From Cornus controversa (taxonomy: Eukaryota; Streptophyta; Magnoliopsida; Cornales; Cornaceae), in the NCBI GenBank assembly GCA_026545225.1, contig CM048848.1, forward strand, positions 13,992,853-14,056,852: a stretch of 64,000 bases of DNA, read 5' to 3'. Positions 1 to 10,712 of this stretch are shown in pieces. The notes beneath the pieces are model-generated. The model ran no database searches and was not told the DNA's origin. It worked only from the letters and a program-made list of their open reading frames with translations. Position 1 is the stretch's first letter. Each line of letters opens with the position of its first letter. The position numbers and the translations under genes are program-made.

Positions 1-254
1 GCTAATAGCAAAGAATCAGGAGAAAAAAAAAGTCAAAGAAAAGAACTCACATGTAAGCCGAGATAAAATCGAATCGAATAGTTGTTGATGAAATCTGAGA
101 GAAAGTTGAGAGCCGCAATGAGATCCATATTAATGAGAGTCGAGAGGAAAATGAGAGCGGAGAGAAAGAATGGAGAGTCATAGCCGAGAGGAATAATGAT
201 TTTATAGGTGTTTAGGACCTCATTGTACACTTTTTCTCGCGGGAAAAGGGTTTT
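1..254. other. AT-rich flank, nothing recognised
   Basis: Purine-rich, low-complexity sequence containing only short open frames with no recognisable protein motif. I see no gene here. Confidence 0.5.
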
Positions 255-1640
255 GCTTTTTTAAATTTAGAAATTAGAAATAAAAAGAAAGGTTTAATAA
301 AAAAGGAAAGGGTTTTGCTTGAGAAATAATTTAAATAAAAAGTATATTTAAAAATTTGAAATAAAAAGAGAGAATATTTTAGATCTCTCTTGACCAAAAC
401 TCACACCCAACTCTCTCTCTTCTCACCCACTTAATCTCTCTTCCTTTTCTCTTCATTTCGGAGGTCATCGGCTTTGATTCGGAAGTTGCCAGTGAAGGAC
501 AACTTGTAGCACAGGTCAAGGGTTTCGGTTTGAACCGAACAAACTTTGATTTTGATAAGATAGGACTCGGTGGAATTCTTGGAAATAGCTTGGAAAACCT
601 TCAAATTTGTGGTAGGGTCGTCTTTTCTCGCTTACTCATCAATTCTAGGGTTTTGGTGTTTGGAGAGGTGCAGGTTGAGTTAGCATGTATGAAAAAAATG
701 GGTGGGGCTGTGGTATTGTGTAATCCCTCGTTTCTTACTAGGAAAGGGTTTTGCTTTTTTAAATTTAGAAATTAGAAATAAAAAGAAAGGGTTAATAAAA
801 AAGGAAAGGGTTTTTCTTGGAAAATAATTTAAATAAAAAGTAAATTTAGAAATTAGAAATAAAAAGAAAGGAATATATTCTTGTAAATAGCTTGGAAAGC
901 CTTCAAATTTGAGGTATGGGTGTTTTTTCTTCCTTACTCATTGATTCTAGGGTTTTGGTGGGTTTGGAGAGATGTAGGTTGAGTTAGCATGTATGAGAGT
1001 AATGGGTGGGGTTATGGTATTATGTAATCCCTCGTTTCTTACCAGGAAAGAGTTTTGCTTTTTTAAATTTAGAAATTAGAAATAAAAAGAAAGGGTTAAT
1101 AAAAAGGAAAGGGTTTTGTTGGGAAATAATTTAAATAAAAATGTAAATTTAGAAATTAGAAATAAAAAGAAAGGGTGCAGGAAAGGGTTTTGCCCTTTTA
1201 AATTTAGAAATTAGAAATAAAAAGAAATAGTTAATAAAAAAGGAAAGGGTTTTGCTTGGGAAATAATTTACATAAAAAAGTAAATTTAAAAATTAGAAAT
1301 AAAAAGAAAGGGTTAATAAAAAAAAAAGGAAAGGGTTTTGCTTGGGAAATAATTTAAATAAAAAGTAAATTTAGAAATTAGAAATAAAAAGAAAGGGTTA
1401 ATAAAAAAGGAAAGGGTTTTGCTTGAAAAATAATTTAAATAAAAAAGGAAAGAGTTTTGTTTGGGTAATTCTATTTCTTTAATTTAAAAATTAAAAAAAA
1501 ATTTGTACTGAAACTAAAAAAACCCCTTTGTAAAAAAGCAAATTTAGAAATTAGAAATAAAAAAAAAAGGATTAATAAAAAAGGAAAGAATTTTGCTTGA
1601 AAAATAATTTAAATAAAAAAAGGAAAGAGTTTCGTTGAGT
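255..1640. repeat. Degenerate A-rich tandem repeat block
   Basis: A unit of roughly 80-100 bp is repeated many times with small changes: an AAATTTAGAAATTAGAAATA core, then AAAAAGAAAGGGTTAATAAA, then GGAAAGGGTTTTGCTT, then an AATAATTTAAATAAAAAG spacer. Copies start near 260, 755, 1060, 1200, 1290, 1370 and 1545. A larger piece (about 580-760) recurs at about 885-1055, so a unit of about 300 bp has also been duplicated. No coding capacity is apparent. Confidence 0.75.
400..735 (+). repeat. Fragment of a Tekay-type LTR
   Basis: This stretch aligns by eye with about 32630-32880, inside the 5' LTR of the plus-strand Tekay-like element. Shared landmarks in order are a CTCTCTCTTCT leader, TTTGATTC, CGGTTTGAACCGA, a CCTTCA(A/T)TTTTTGAGGTAGGG-like stretch and TCTAGGGTTT. 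It is therefore probably an old LTR relic on the plus strand. Its ends are blurred by the A-rich tandem repeats around it. Confidence 0.6.
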
Positions 1641-1704
1641 AATTTTATTTTTTTAATTTAAAAATAAAAAAATAGTGTACTGAAATTAAAAAATTCCTTT
1701 ATAC

Positions 1705-1830
1705 TTTTAATATATATATATATATATATGTATATCTATATATATGTGTATGTATGTGTATGTCTATATATATGTGTATGTATGTGTATGCATATGTACG
1801 TATGCACATGTGTATGCGTGTGTGATGGAA
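1705..1830. repeat. TA / TGTA microsatellite
   Basis: A run of (TA)n followed by degenerate ATATGTGTATGTATGTG repeats. Confidence 0.85.
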
Positions 1831-3002
1831 TTTAAATTATATATAGATAGAAAAAGAAACAGTAGTGTGTGAATTGTTGCGGAAGTGGTCAATTCAAGAA
1901 AAGAGAAATGGTGTTGTTATTTATGTGCACTGCCCTCCAAATGATTTCTTTTTGAAAGTACTGTTTGTAATTATTTTCATCTTGTCTTTGATCTATTGCA
2001 CTTGATCAAGGGAGACAATAATAGCTTGTCTTAGTTGCTTGACCATCATCCATAAAGAAGCAGTGTAATACAGACCTTTCTCAATCAATTTACTAAAATT
2101 CTGACAGTCTGACTCCATGTTGGTGACTAATTGTTCTTGTCAGTTGTCAAACTATACCATGTCAATATAACATGAAAATAAATAAATAAACAAATACAGT
2201 AGCTACTGAGAAATCTTAAACAAATTCAAATCGAGTGCCTAAGTCTCACACTAATTCTATAATTCCCCAACTAATAGAAACTTTATTGGTTTATTTTATG
2301 TTTTAATGCTTTCAGAGCTAATTTTACTTTTTTATCACTTACTATATCCTGCTTTGGTTTTCTGGTTAGTCTTTCTATTAATGCTACGTTCGGGAGCAAT
2401 GAATCTACAGCCTTAGATTTTGAATCAGAAGAAATTAACTTCAATATTGTAATTCTCTTACAAACTCGTTGGCAGATATTTTAGTATTGAAGGTATAATA
2501 ATGTATCACAAATTTTTAAATTCAAAATAGCTTTTTATGTGGAATGACATCAATGACCTAGCAAAACAAAAGGAGATCAATGGTGTGTTCCAAATTATGC
2601 GAACAAAAGAATTCAGGAATGTATAACACCATTTTCAGGTTAACTTAACTGCAATGAACCTGTCACTGCAAAATGATGTTTTTCTTTCCACATAGAAAAA
2701 ATACAAAATATGGTATAGTATATATGTGTGTCTATATATATATATATATATAGGGAGAGAGAGTCATGCCTTTCATAGTCTAGATAAACTTGGAATATCC
2801 GAGAGCATGCATATGGATGTTTCCCAGGGTTGATGCACGGAATTCATCAAAGGTGCAATGAATGGAACATGAATACTTTTTCTGTCCCATTAAAGTAGAT
2901 TTTCACTATTGACTTGTGGCCCGAATTTACTTTTGGCCCGGGTTGTGATTCAAAACGATCTTGGATTTGGATTCTATTCTCTATTTTTACTATCCAAGCA
3001 TA
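1831..3002. other. Intergenic, no gene recognised
   Basis: AT-rich DNA with frequent stops in all frames. It contains a short (TA)n tract near 2737-2752. I recognise no gene or repeat family. Confidence 0.5.
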
Positions 3003-3005
3003 TTA

Positions 3006-3248
3006 GGGCTAGTTTGGTACACAAGAATGGAGGTGGAATGGAATGGTCATTCTACATTTGATTCTCTTTCTTTCATTTGTTGTATTATATTATAAATAGA
3101 ATTGTCATTCCAAATCATTCCCTTAGAATGCTCATTCCAACAAAACCATTCCACTTCTTGAGTCATGAAATGGTCATTCCATTCCCACTTAGTATTAAAA
3201 TCATCAACTCTCTCTTCATTAATACATCTCTCTTTTACAACTCACTCA

Positions 3249-3296
<48 letters not shown>

Positions 3297-3663
3297 ATAA
3301 AATATTAATTTTTATCACTTTCAGTTTTTAATAAAATATTAATTTTTTTTCGTATAAAAGATTATATTAATCTTGACTAAAAGAAAAAGACGGATTATAT
3401 TTTGATTTATAAAATGGGTAATTAAAAAAAATCACATGGTAATTAAATTAAATTGGTCAAATATCCTATTTTTAAAGCTGATTCTATTTTATATAGAAAA
3501 ATAAAACGTGTTGGAAGGTAATACCATTTCATTCTCATATCATTTTCTACCTATAGCCAAACATTGGAATGAGAATGGACATTCCATTCTATTCTCATTC
3601 TCATTTCATTTCTGAAATCATTTCATTCCCACTTTATTTTATTCTAGCGTACCAAACTAGTCC
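3006..3663. mobile_element. Tourist-like (PIF/Harbinger) MITE
   Basis: The 658-bp segment begins GGGCTAGTTTGGTAC and ends GTACCAAACTAGTCC, which are imperfect terminal inverted repeats. It is flanked on both sides by TTA (3003-3005 and 3664-3666), the target duplication typical of the PIF/Harbinger superfamily. Subterminal parts are rich in GGAATG/CATTCC inverted motifs, so the ends can fold back. The interior holds a (TA)n microsatellite. There is no transposase, so it is non-autonomous. Confidence 0.85.
3249..3293. repeat. (TA)n microsatellite inside the MITE
   Basis: About 22 uninterrupted TA dinucleotides, a likely length-polymorphic site. Confidence 0.9.
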
Positions 3664-3666
3664 TTA

Positions 3667-4995
3667 GGGTATTAGAGTTTGTTATATTGAGAGAAAACTG
3701 AAAATTGAGATAGAGAATGAGAGAGACGAACAATGGTAATGGGGTTAAAGGCTTGGAAGACTTGTAATCTCTTTTTTCTCTGTGCAGTGAAAATTCTTCA
3801 CCACTCTTCACAGTATATGTAGACTATAAGTCAAATCACATTAAATCTTTATGTTTTGTTTAGTGTGATTCTTAGTTTTCTCAGTCAATTCTTAATTGTA
3901 TTTGTGATTTGTCGGTGTTTGTGGTAAAAATCACAACTCTCTCCTCTCAGAAGTTACTATATTACTAACAATTATATTTCATAGGCACAATTATTTTAAA
4001 TCCAAACCACTTTGCTGACCAATGATATATTGGTTCTTACAAAAAAATTTACACCATAAATTTTTATAGAAATGCACTCTCTCCAGTCAAATTTTTCTAC
4101 CGAATTTTGCATATCTCAATTCACAAATTCAGTTAAGTCATCATCTTATTAAATTCAATTTTAAAATTTATGTCAGATTTGAATTTATAAGTGTTAAGTG
4201 GTAAAGTTGAATAAAAGGATGACGTGACTAAATTTCGACTATAAATTAAAATCTCTAGAGTTCAGGAGGAGAAAGATTTGACCCGAGAGAGTATCCTTAT
4301 CCACATTTTTCTAATCACTTATGCAACGGACAAAAAAAAAAAAGAAATTAAAAATTCCAGTAATTTGTAATGTCCTGTTTTATAGTTATGTCATTTGTCC
4401 TGACGGATCATACATAGAACAACATATTGCCAAAGCTTTGGAATCATGTAATTAACAACCCATAATGAGTAATTAGCTCATTTAATTTCTTTATCAATGG
4501 TCCCCATGACTTTAAAAACGTCACACAGCCCATTTCCTTTTCCTCGATTATTTTTCATTTTTTAGTTCAAATTAGCCTCTTAATTTATTTAATACTCTTC
4601 TATGAAAGCTATTTTTGCTTGGCTTATTCATACAAGTCACTCAACTGTGGTCTAGTTAATGGGTGTTTTTATATGGTGACACTCCACATCACTCTACGTC
4701 TAATTCCACTAGGTTTTTTTTTTTTGTATTTTTTTTTTTCCTCCTCTCACTTTAATGCCATTGGGCTTTACCAGAAACAATCATCTGAGTTCTTTATTAG
4801 ACACTTTCACAAGCATGTGTCCTAAGCCATATGTTCCATATTTTGTCTTTGATATCATCATGTATAAAGATGGATATGTGTTTGCATCTAATTAGGTAGA
4901 GGTTGGATCAAGTTAGGGACAAGTAATCTCTGATAGGTTGGGCGACTTTAATTAATTTAACTTTAATCTTCTAATATGTATTCTTGAACAATTAT
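3667..4995. other. Intergenic, no gene recognised
   Basis: AT-rich sequence with T-tracts near 4715-4740. Short open frames show no domain. Nothing is recognised. Confidence 0.5.
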
Positions 4996-5052
4996 CAGAT
5001 TAGAAAGTGTTATTTTTTTAAGTATTAAAGCTCTGGTTGGTTTGGTTTTGAA

Positions 5053-5091
<39 letters not shown>

Positions 5092-5600
5092 CATGGATGA
5101 ACTATAGCCACTAACATCTGGGTTATATCATTATTGGTAGGTTTACAATGATTTGCTGGCACAAATAGGCAAATTTCACAACCAACCACCAAGCTTAGAC
5201 TCCAACATTGCATGTGGAGCTTTCACACTACAAGAGAGAAGCAACAAATTTAAGACCTATTCAATTTCTAATCCCCAGTCACATAAGTATTTTCTTTTTT
5301 TTTTTAAGCACATCACATAAAGTGGAAAAAGCCTATTAGAGGAGCTCCAACCTTTTTAGCTTTTTTTTTTTTTTTCATTTTTTGTTTATCCTTAATTTCT
5401 AATTTTTAAAGGAAATAATATTTTGCTCTATATTCCATTTTTGAACTGCTTTTTTTTTTTTCTTCCTTTTTTTTATCAACCAGAAGATTGCATTAAGAAG
5501 AAACAAAATTGCAATTTGCATACAAAGCATGACAAAGCCAGTCACAAGCATGAGTGCCTCAGACCCAATAAGTTGCTCCATTACCGTAGTGGAAGCCATT
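4996..5600 (-). repeat. Duplicated genic-looking segment, copy 1
   Basis: Bases 4996-5480 recur with a few differences at 6379-6800. The T-tract-flanked part at about 5480-5545 recurs at 6860-6925. The final 40 bases (to about 5585) recur at 11834-11874. On the minus strand two short open frames are preserved between copies 1 and 2 (5025-5213 and 6322-6537), both beginning with a CWSLSLVVGCEICLF-like peptide. A 123-residue minus frame (5399-5770) covers the rest and ends in lysine-rich low complexity. I do not recognise the protein. It may be the 3' end of a retroposed gene or a LINE tail, since T-tracts on the plus strand correspond to A-tracts on the minus strand. Confidence 0.55.
5053..5092. 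repeat. (AC)n(AT)n microsatellite
   Basis: About ten AC units run directly into AT units. This tract is absent from the corresponding place in the second copy near 6440. Confidence 0.85.
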
Positions 5601-6378
5601 GTCGTATCTTGGGCATGCTTTAACTTTCTTGATGAAAGCTCTTCCAATGGCAACCATTGGTCGACACGTGTCAAAGGAGAAGCACGAGTGTTATACTTTA
5701 TAGAAATTAGATTGGACGAGACAAGGTAGGAATAGGATTGAGCAATGGAATTGGACTTTACAATTAACAAAATAGAATTGTATTCTACTTTTCATATTTT
5801 ATATGAAAGAATGTTTCTTACATTAGTATATAGAAACCTCATAGAGACATAAATTAAGACATGTTGACCTGTTTTTGTAAAGGAGTTATCTCACACGGCT
5901 TGTTAATTCATTTTACTTGGTGTAGAATCTGCTAACACTTTTTGTCCTAGCCAGTCCACTTCCACTATAATTAATTTGTGGCCCTCTTGATGGAAAGTAC
6001 TCAAGAAATGTCAACCATTTATTTTCATATATGAATATGATTGTTTCACAGGAATAATTATCCTAAATGATAAACCGAAGCGTGCGACAAATTCTTGAAT
6101 ACCCTAGAGTACAATACCCCTAACCACTTTTGAGTTTTGACTAATAAAAATTCTTTATTTTTCTGATAATAAAAAATAACAATGCATAATTGGTCGGAGT
6201 AATTGGTACTCAAAATTCTTTATTCTCGTGATAATAAAAATAACAATACGTAATTAGTCGAGAATGGTTAGAGCATCTAACCCTGGAATATTCAATACCC
6301 TCCTCAGTTGATGGCTTCAATTCATCTATAGTTAATTATAACTTGCCCCAACAAAATTATCCAGATCAATAAAATCAT
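5601..6378. other. Intergenic, no gene recognised
   Basis: AT-rich sequence between the two copies of the duplicated segment. The phrase ATAATAAAAATAACAAT occurs twice (about 6166 and 6231), indicating a small local duplication. No coding signal is seen. Confidence 0.45.
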
Positions 6379-6925
6379 GAGATTAGAAAGTGTTATTTTC
6401 TTTTTTTTAAGTATTAAAGGCCTGGTTGGTTTGGTTTTGAAACAAGTTATATCATTATTGGTAGGTTTACAATGATTTGTTGGCACAAATAGGCAAATTT
6501 CACAACCAACCACCAAGCTTAGACTCCAACATTTCATGTGGCGCTTTCACACTACAAGAGAGAAGCAACAAGTTTAAGAGCTATTCAATTTCTAATCCCC
6601 AGTCACATAAGTTTTTTTTTTTTTAAAGCAAAGTCACATAAAGTGGAAAAAGCCTATCAGAGGAGCTCCAACCTTTTTAGCTTTCTTTTTTTTTTTTTCC
6701 TTGTTTGTTTATCCTTAATTTCTAATTTTTAAAGAAAATAATATTTTGCTCTTTATTCCATTTTTGAACTGCATTATACATTGAAGAGTGTGCTTGTTTA
6801 ACTTATTATAGATTTTTTTGGAACAAGAACTTTTTTAGTGGCAAATTTTTTTTTTTAAACAACCCGAAGATTGCATTAAGAAGAAACAAAATTGTAATAT
6901 GCATACAAAGCATGACAAAGCCAGG
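6379..6925 (-). repeat. Duplicated genic-looking segment, copy 2
   Basis: Second copy of the segment at 4996-5600. It lacks the AC microsatellite and carries about 80 extra bases near 6775-6860. It matches copy 1 to the AAAGCCAG motif at about 6918-6925 and then diverges. Confidence 0.7.
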
Positions 6926-7490
6926 AAGGCCAAGAAAGCTAATCAAGAGCAACTACCTTATTGGAACTGATGAGTATGTTGATGATTTTGAAGATTATTT
7001 ATGTTTCATTTGGACCCATGCAACCTTTCATAGCTCCAATTCTAATATGTATATATATATATGTTCCCTACAGCAAAACGTACGGCAGTAATGTTTCTCA
7101 AGGCTGCTTTTTGTACTTCATGCTAGCTACTTATAAACATCTTTTTCTTTTTGTTTCCGTCACTCCCCCAACAAATGACTACGATGGTCCAAGGATTTTG
7201 TTAGACACTTGCCAAAATATTGAACCAAACATAAGTTTCAAAAATAAATAAATAAACTAGAAAGGTTTTTTTGTTAGGGTCGATCACACACACGCACATA
7301 TATATGTTCGAATTTTCAATATAACCCTCTTATTTTCGAAGGATACTTCTAAAAATTAGATAAGTCTATTTGGTTCAGTCGTTTGAAAAACATTTTCAAG
7401 AATTCTTAAAATAGAAAGAAAGTTATCTGGAAAAAAAAAATTGAAACTTATTTCTCAAAAAATTAAAATGTTAGCCAAATGAATTTCTTC
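6926..7490. other. Intergenic, no gene recognised
   Basis: A 96-residue open frame (6961-7251) lies here but has no domain or codon pattern I can recognise. The remainder is AT-rich. Confidence 0.4.
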
Positions 7491-7939
7491 ACCCAAACTC
7501 GCAACGCCCTCATTTTGCAGTGACCCACCATTGTCTACCTGTCCACTCTAATGGAAAGGGACTCGGTACCCACCCCAAACCCTTATATGTCCAAGACCCT
7601 CTTTCGTTCGGATCCGATGTGAGACAATTAGAATCGCAATTCGCAGCTAAAAATATTAGGTGGTGCTAACACCCACCCTTATATGTCCAAGACTCTCTCT
7701 CATCCGAATCCGATGTAGGACAAGAATCCATGTCATACTCCCAAACTTGTAACGCCCTCATTTTGCGGTGGTCCACCTTGTTTACCCATCCACTCTAATG
7801 GCGAAACACCCGATACTTGACCCGGACACCTTCGTGTGGGCTCTTGGCATGATATCGAATCAAGGAAGTCTGCTCTAATATTACTTTGTCACGAGTTGGA
7901 TGTTTGCGATCCGACCCAAAAGATTAACCTATTAGATAG
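7491..7939. repeat. Tandem repeat of about 246 bp around the TRIM
   Basis: The phrase AACGCCCTCATTTTGC(A/G)GTG with CCACTCTAATGG downstream occurs at about 7500-7551 and 7748-7800. A second phrase, CCTTATATGTCCAAGAC(C/T)CT followed by a CCGATGT motif, occurs at about 7583, 7680 and, beyond the TRIM, about 8529. The repeat therefore existed before the TRIM inserted into its last copy. Confidence 0.65.
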
Positions 7940-8189
7940 TGTAGTAACCCTTGTGGATGGGTGTGAGTGGGCGGGTGTGAAGATAGACACTGGGCTGAGC
8001 TACCACACTGACAGGGTACAGGGTGCTTAATCCCACATCGCCTGGGTGTGGAAAAGGGGATGTACTTATATGTAGTATGTTCTCTTCAAATGGTATGAGG
8101 CCTTTTGGGAAAAAGCTCAAGAGCAAAACCGTGCGGGCTTAGGCCCAAAGCGGACAATATCATACCATGTGTTGGAGCGGGGTATTACA
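7940..8189 (+). repeat. TRIM 5' LTR
   Basis: 250 bp with TG...CA ends. It contains the GCCCAAAGCGGACAATATC phrase, which is also present in reverse in the TRIM array at 30986-31871, showing family relationship. Confidence 0.92.
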
Positions 8190-8190
8190 G

Positions 8191-8204
8191 TTGGTATCAG
8201 AGCC
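8191..8204 (+). other. TRIM primer-binding site (initiator tRNA-Met type)
   Basis: TTGGTATCAGAGCC immediately follows the 5' LTR. It matches the standard plant primer site complementary to the 3' end of initiator methionine tRNA. Confidence 0.9.
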
Positions 8205-8259
8205 TGAACCCAGCCGGAAGTGTGCCGACGAGGACGTCGGGCCTCGTAGGGGGGTGGAT

Positions 8260-8509
8260 TGTAGTAACCCTTGTGGACGGGTGTGAGTGGGCGGGTGCGA
8301 AGATAGACACTGGGCTGAGCTACCACACTGACAGGGTACAGGGTGCTCAATCCCACATCGTCTGGGTGTGAAAAAGGGGATGTGCTTATATGTAGTATGT
8401 TCTCTTCAAATGGTATGAGGCCTTTTGGGAAAAAGCTCAAGAGCAAAACCGTGCGGGCTTAGGCCCAAAGCGGACAATATCATACCATGTGTTGGAGCGG
8501 GGTATTACA
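8260..8509 (+). repeat. TRIM 3' LTR
   Basis: 250 bp, same length as the 5' LTR, and followed by the GATAG target duplication. Confidence 0.92.
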
Positions 8510-8742
8510 GATAGTGCTAATACCCACCCTTATATGCCCAAGACCCTCCCCATCCGAATTCGATATATATGAGACAAAAATTCATGACAATATGCTCTGT
8601 ACACATATTGAGACACATAATGTCATTTTCCATGGGCTCCTAAAATTTAGAGGAGTGGCTGTGACACCAAACTACGACACCAGCCTCAAAAGGCCACATT
8701 GCAAGTAAAAATGACCATTATAAAAAATCAAATATTAGATAT
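8510..8742. other. Remainder of interrupted repeat, then intergenic
   Basis: Continues the repeat copy split by the TRIM up to about 8600, then AT-rich DNA without a recognised gene. Confidence 0.5.
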
Positions 8743-8935
8743 AGGGGTGTTCATTTGATCTGCCAATATTTGAATCTGATCCGATTCATACAAATTGAAT
8801 CGGATTTTTAGTCCAACAGTTCAGTGGCGGATTCATAAATTATGAATTTTTAAGGGTTGAATCGGATTACAAATTAGGGTCTCAGAAATTCGATCCAATT
8901 CAGTAATAATTTACCATGTACAAATATTATATATA
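8743..8935. repeat. Possible half of a hAT-like MITE
   Basis: Starts TAGGGGTGTTCAT, a common hAT-MITE terminus, and is rich in GATCCGATTC / GAATCGGAT motifs. Similar GATCCGATCCAATC motifs recur at about 11160-11300, so one element may have been split by the Copia insertion between them. No clear opposite terminus or 8-bp duplication was found. Confidence 0.35.
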
Positions 8936-9539
8936 ATAACAAAGCTGATATTAGCGTTCTACCAATATACTAAGGCACTCCACTTTTCTTTTCCTTTAAA
9001 ATGAAATTACAAGAGAGTCCATACATTATATAATACTTAGTTCTTATATTTTTAATACCATAATTGCCAGTCACTTTAATCAAAGTCTGCCACGTCATCG
9101 ACGATATGGGAGTTTGAGAGGTGAGCAAGGTAGAGTTGGATGTCATGTGATTACAGTAAGTAGAATCAAAGTACCACGAAGAATTTTCACCTAGCATGAC
9201 AAAAAGAGCAGAGGAAGATGCACCTTTATATTGACATATAACCTGATTGAGAAGTACCTCAAGGTTAGCTATATAAGATGTAGATGAGGAAGATGAAGAC
9301 TGAGGAGCAGATGATGGTGTCTTTAAATAGGTCTTCTCTCAAACAAGTTGATTAATAATAGCTTGAAGAAGATGAAAAATCTCAATTTGTGCCATGCAGA
9401 AATTCCAATTGCAAAAATGAACAAAAATCTTAAAATCAGCGTGAAAAATTAAGTGATTTGGATAGGCTTGTTTGAAAATTTTTCAACACCAGTGCTGACG
9501 TGTAAGTGATATGGCAAACTAACAAGTTACTGACAAGGC

Positions 9540-9860
9540 AGACTTATGGATGATGATGTAACACAAAAACCATCTGAATTTGATATGTCAATGATGTGGC
9601 AGATATGTGGATGATGACGGGGTACAAAAATGTGACTGAAATCTGACATAGCAAACACGTGTGTTGATGACGTGGCATAAAGAAGCCCACTCAATCTGAT
9701 ATGGTAGTAATGTGCCTGATGACATGGCATGGACGACAACGCAAAGTAGCATTGGCATGGTAGGAGGGCTAGCACGTGATAGTGCGTAGAAGCATGTGAG
9801 AGCTCGTGGAGGCGCGTGAAGGAGCGTGACGTAGCCTGGTGGTGTATGAAGGCGCATGCA
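9540..9860. repeat. Degenerate GATGACGTGGCA-type repeat
   Basis: Imperfect repeats with a GATGATG(T/A)xxxGTGGCA core at about 9548, 9589, 9612, 9667 and 9718, followed by GTG-rich sequence (9765-9860). Open minus frames across it (9527-9857) are repetitive and look spurious. Confidence 0.5.
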
Positions 9861-10083
9861 GATTACTGAAAACTTCTGGCAACACGTGTGACCTCCATTC
9901 TGGCTGTTTTTGATGGCGTCAGATTCGTCTCAGTCTAATCTTTCGTTTGGTATTCTCGAAATTGTTAGAAGACTTCAGAAAGAATTATTTTCGACACCGA
10001 ATAAAAGGTTTGTGATCCTTGAGGGTAACCTATCAAGAAAATGTGATGAGAGTGATGGACAGTGAAGGCTATCGGGAATTGGC

Positions 10084-10099
10084 AAGCTCTGATACCATG
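10084..10099 (-). other. Copia primer-binding site (tRNA-iMet type)
   Basis: Minus strand TGGTATCAGAGCTTG, adjacent to the LTR end CTTAACA. Confidence 0.7.
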
Positions 10100-10101
10100 T
10101 T

Positions 10102-10260
10102 AAGAGAATTGGAATGAATTGATTGACTAATTGTGAACAATACACAAAGGGCCTATTTATAGGCACATAGGCTTGGAGGCTAAGTAAACAAGTAATCCTA
10201 GGTGGTTTAGAAAAGGAAAAAAATATATATAACTTATAATGTATAATCTAACAAACATGT
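10102..10260 (-). repeat. Probable 3' part of a Copia 5' LTR
   Basis: On the minus strand the sequence just before the primer site ends TTCTCTTAACA, and a TATA-like GCCTATAAATAGG lies about 50-60 bases upstream (10150-10163). The outer LTR boundary could not be fixed. Confidence 0.45.
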
Positions 10261-10645
10261 TAGTGGTTAGACAATATAAAAAACTTATGTTTACTCATTT
10301 GTACGTGGTTAGGGTCAAACATGATTAGTATAAAAGTATTGAGTTGAAAGCAAATTTTATATAAAAAAATATTAAATTGAAACCAAACCAATCTCTATGA
10401 TAGACACTAATGTTTAATTGAATTTTTTTTTTCAAGAAAGAATGTTTAAAGGAGTTGAATATCAAAGGAAATGGTTTATCATTATTATTATTATTATTAT
10501 CTTAGCAAAAGACACACCCACCCACCCACCCATAGGGACTTGAACTCTTGACCTTTTGTTTCATTTAAAAATAAAACTTCTAAAAATTATACTATTATGT
10601 GATTAAATTAACTATTTTAAAGTAGTATAGTGTACATATATTTAC

Positions 10646-10712
<67 letters not shown>

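Larger units (their letters stand above)
7940..8509 (+). mobile_element. TRIM retrotransposon, complete
   Basis: A 570-bp terminal-repeat retrotransposon in miniature. Two 250-bp direct repeats (7940-8189 and 8260-8509) each start TGTAGTAACCC and end GGTATTACA. They enclose about 70 bases holding a primer-binding site and a G-rich polypurine tract (about 8248-8257). The target duplication GATAG is present on both sides (7935-7939 and 8510-8514). By eye the LTRs differ at about six sites, all transitions. There is no coding capacity, so movement depended on proteins from other elements. Confidence 0.93.
8990..10103 (-). pseudogene. Copia retrotransposon fragment (protease region)
   Basis: On the minus strand the frame at 8970-9310 reads a serine-rich linker and then SWYFDSTYCNHMTSN, recognisable as the start of the Ty1/copia protease domain (consensus WYFDSGAxxHMT). 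The catalytic-loop Gly-Ala is replaced by Thr-Tyr, so the enzyme would be inactive. Towards the element's 5' end (higher coordinates) the gag region is not recognisable; a degenerate GATGATGxxGTGGCA tandem repeat occupies about 9540-9730. At about 10080-10100 the minus strand reads ATGGTATCAGAGCTTG, a primer site for initiator Met tRNA. No reverse transcriptase or integrase remains. It is an old truncated copy. Confidence 0.7.

Noticed and set aside
5399-5770. 123-residue minus-strand gene
   Set aside because: Not called as a gene: the end is homopolymer-driven, the copy at 6.4 kb diverges across it and no domain is recognised. It is described with the duplicated segment instead.
8117-8446. 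Open frames across 7836-8446 on both strands
   Set aside because: They are the TRIM LTRs, which are repeated at the same locus and noncoding.
9527-9857. Two minus-strand frames of 82 and 89 residues
   Set aside because: Their translations are repetitive histidine/cysteine/alanine-rich products of the GATGACGTGGCA-type repeat.
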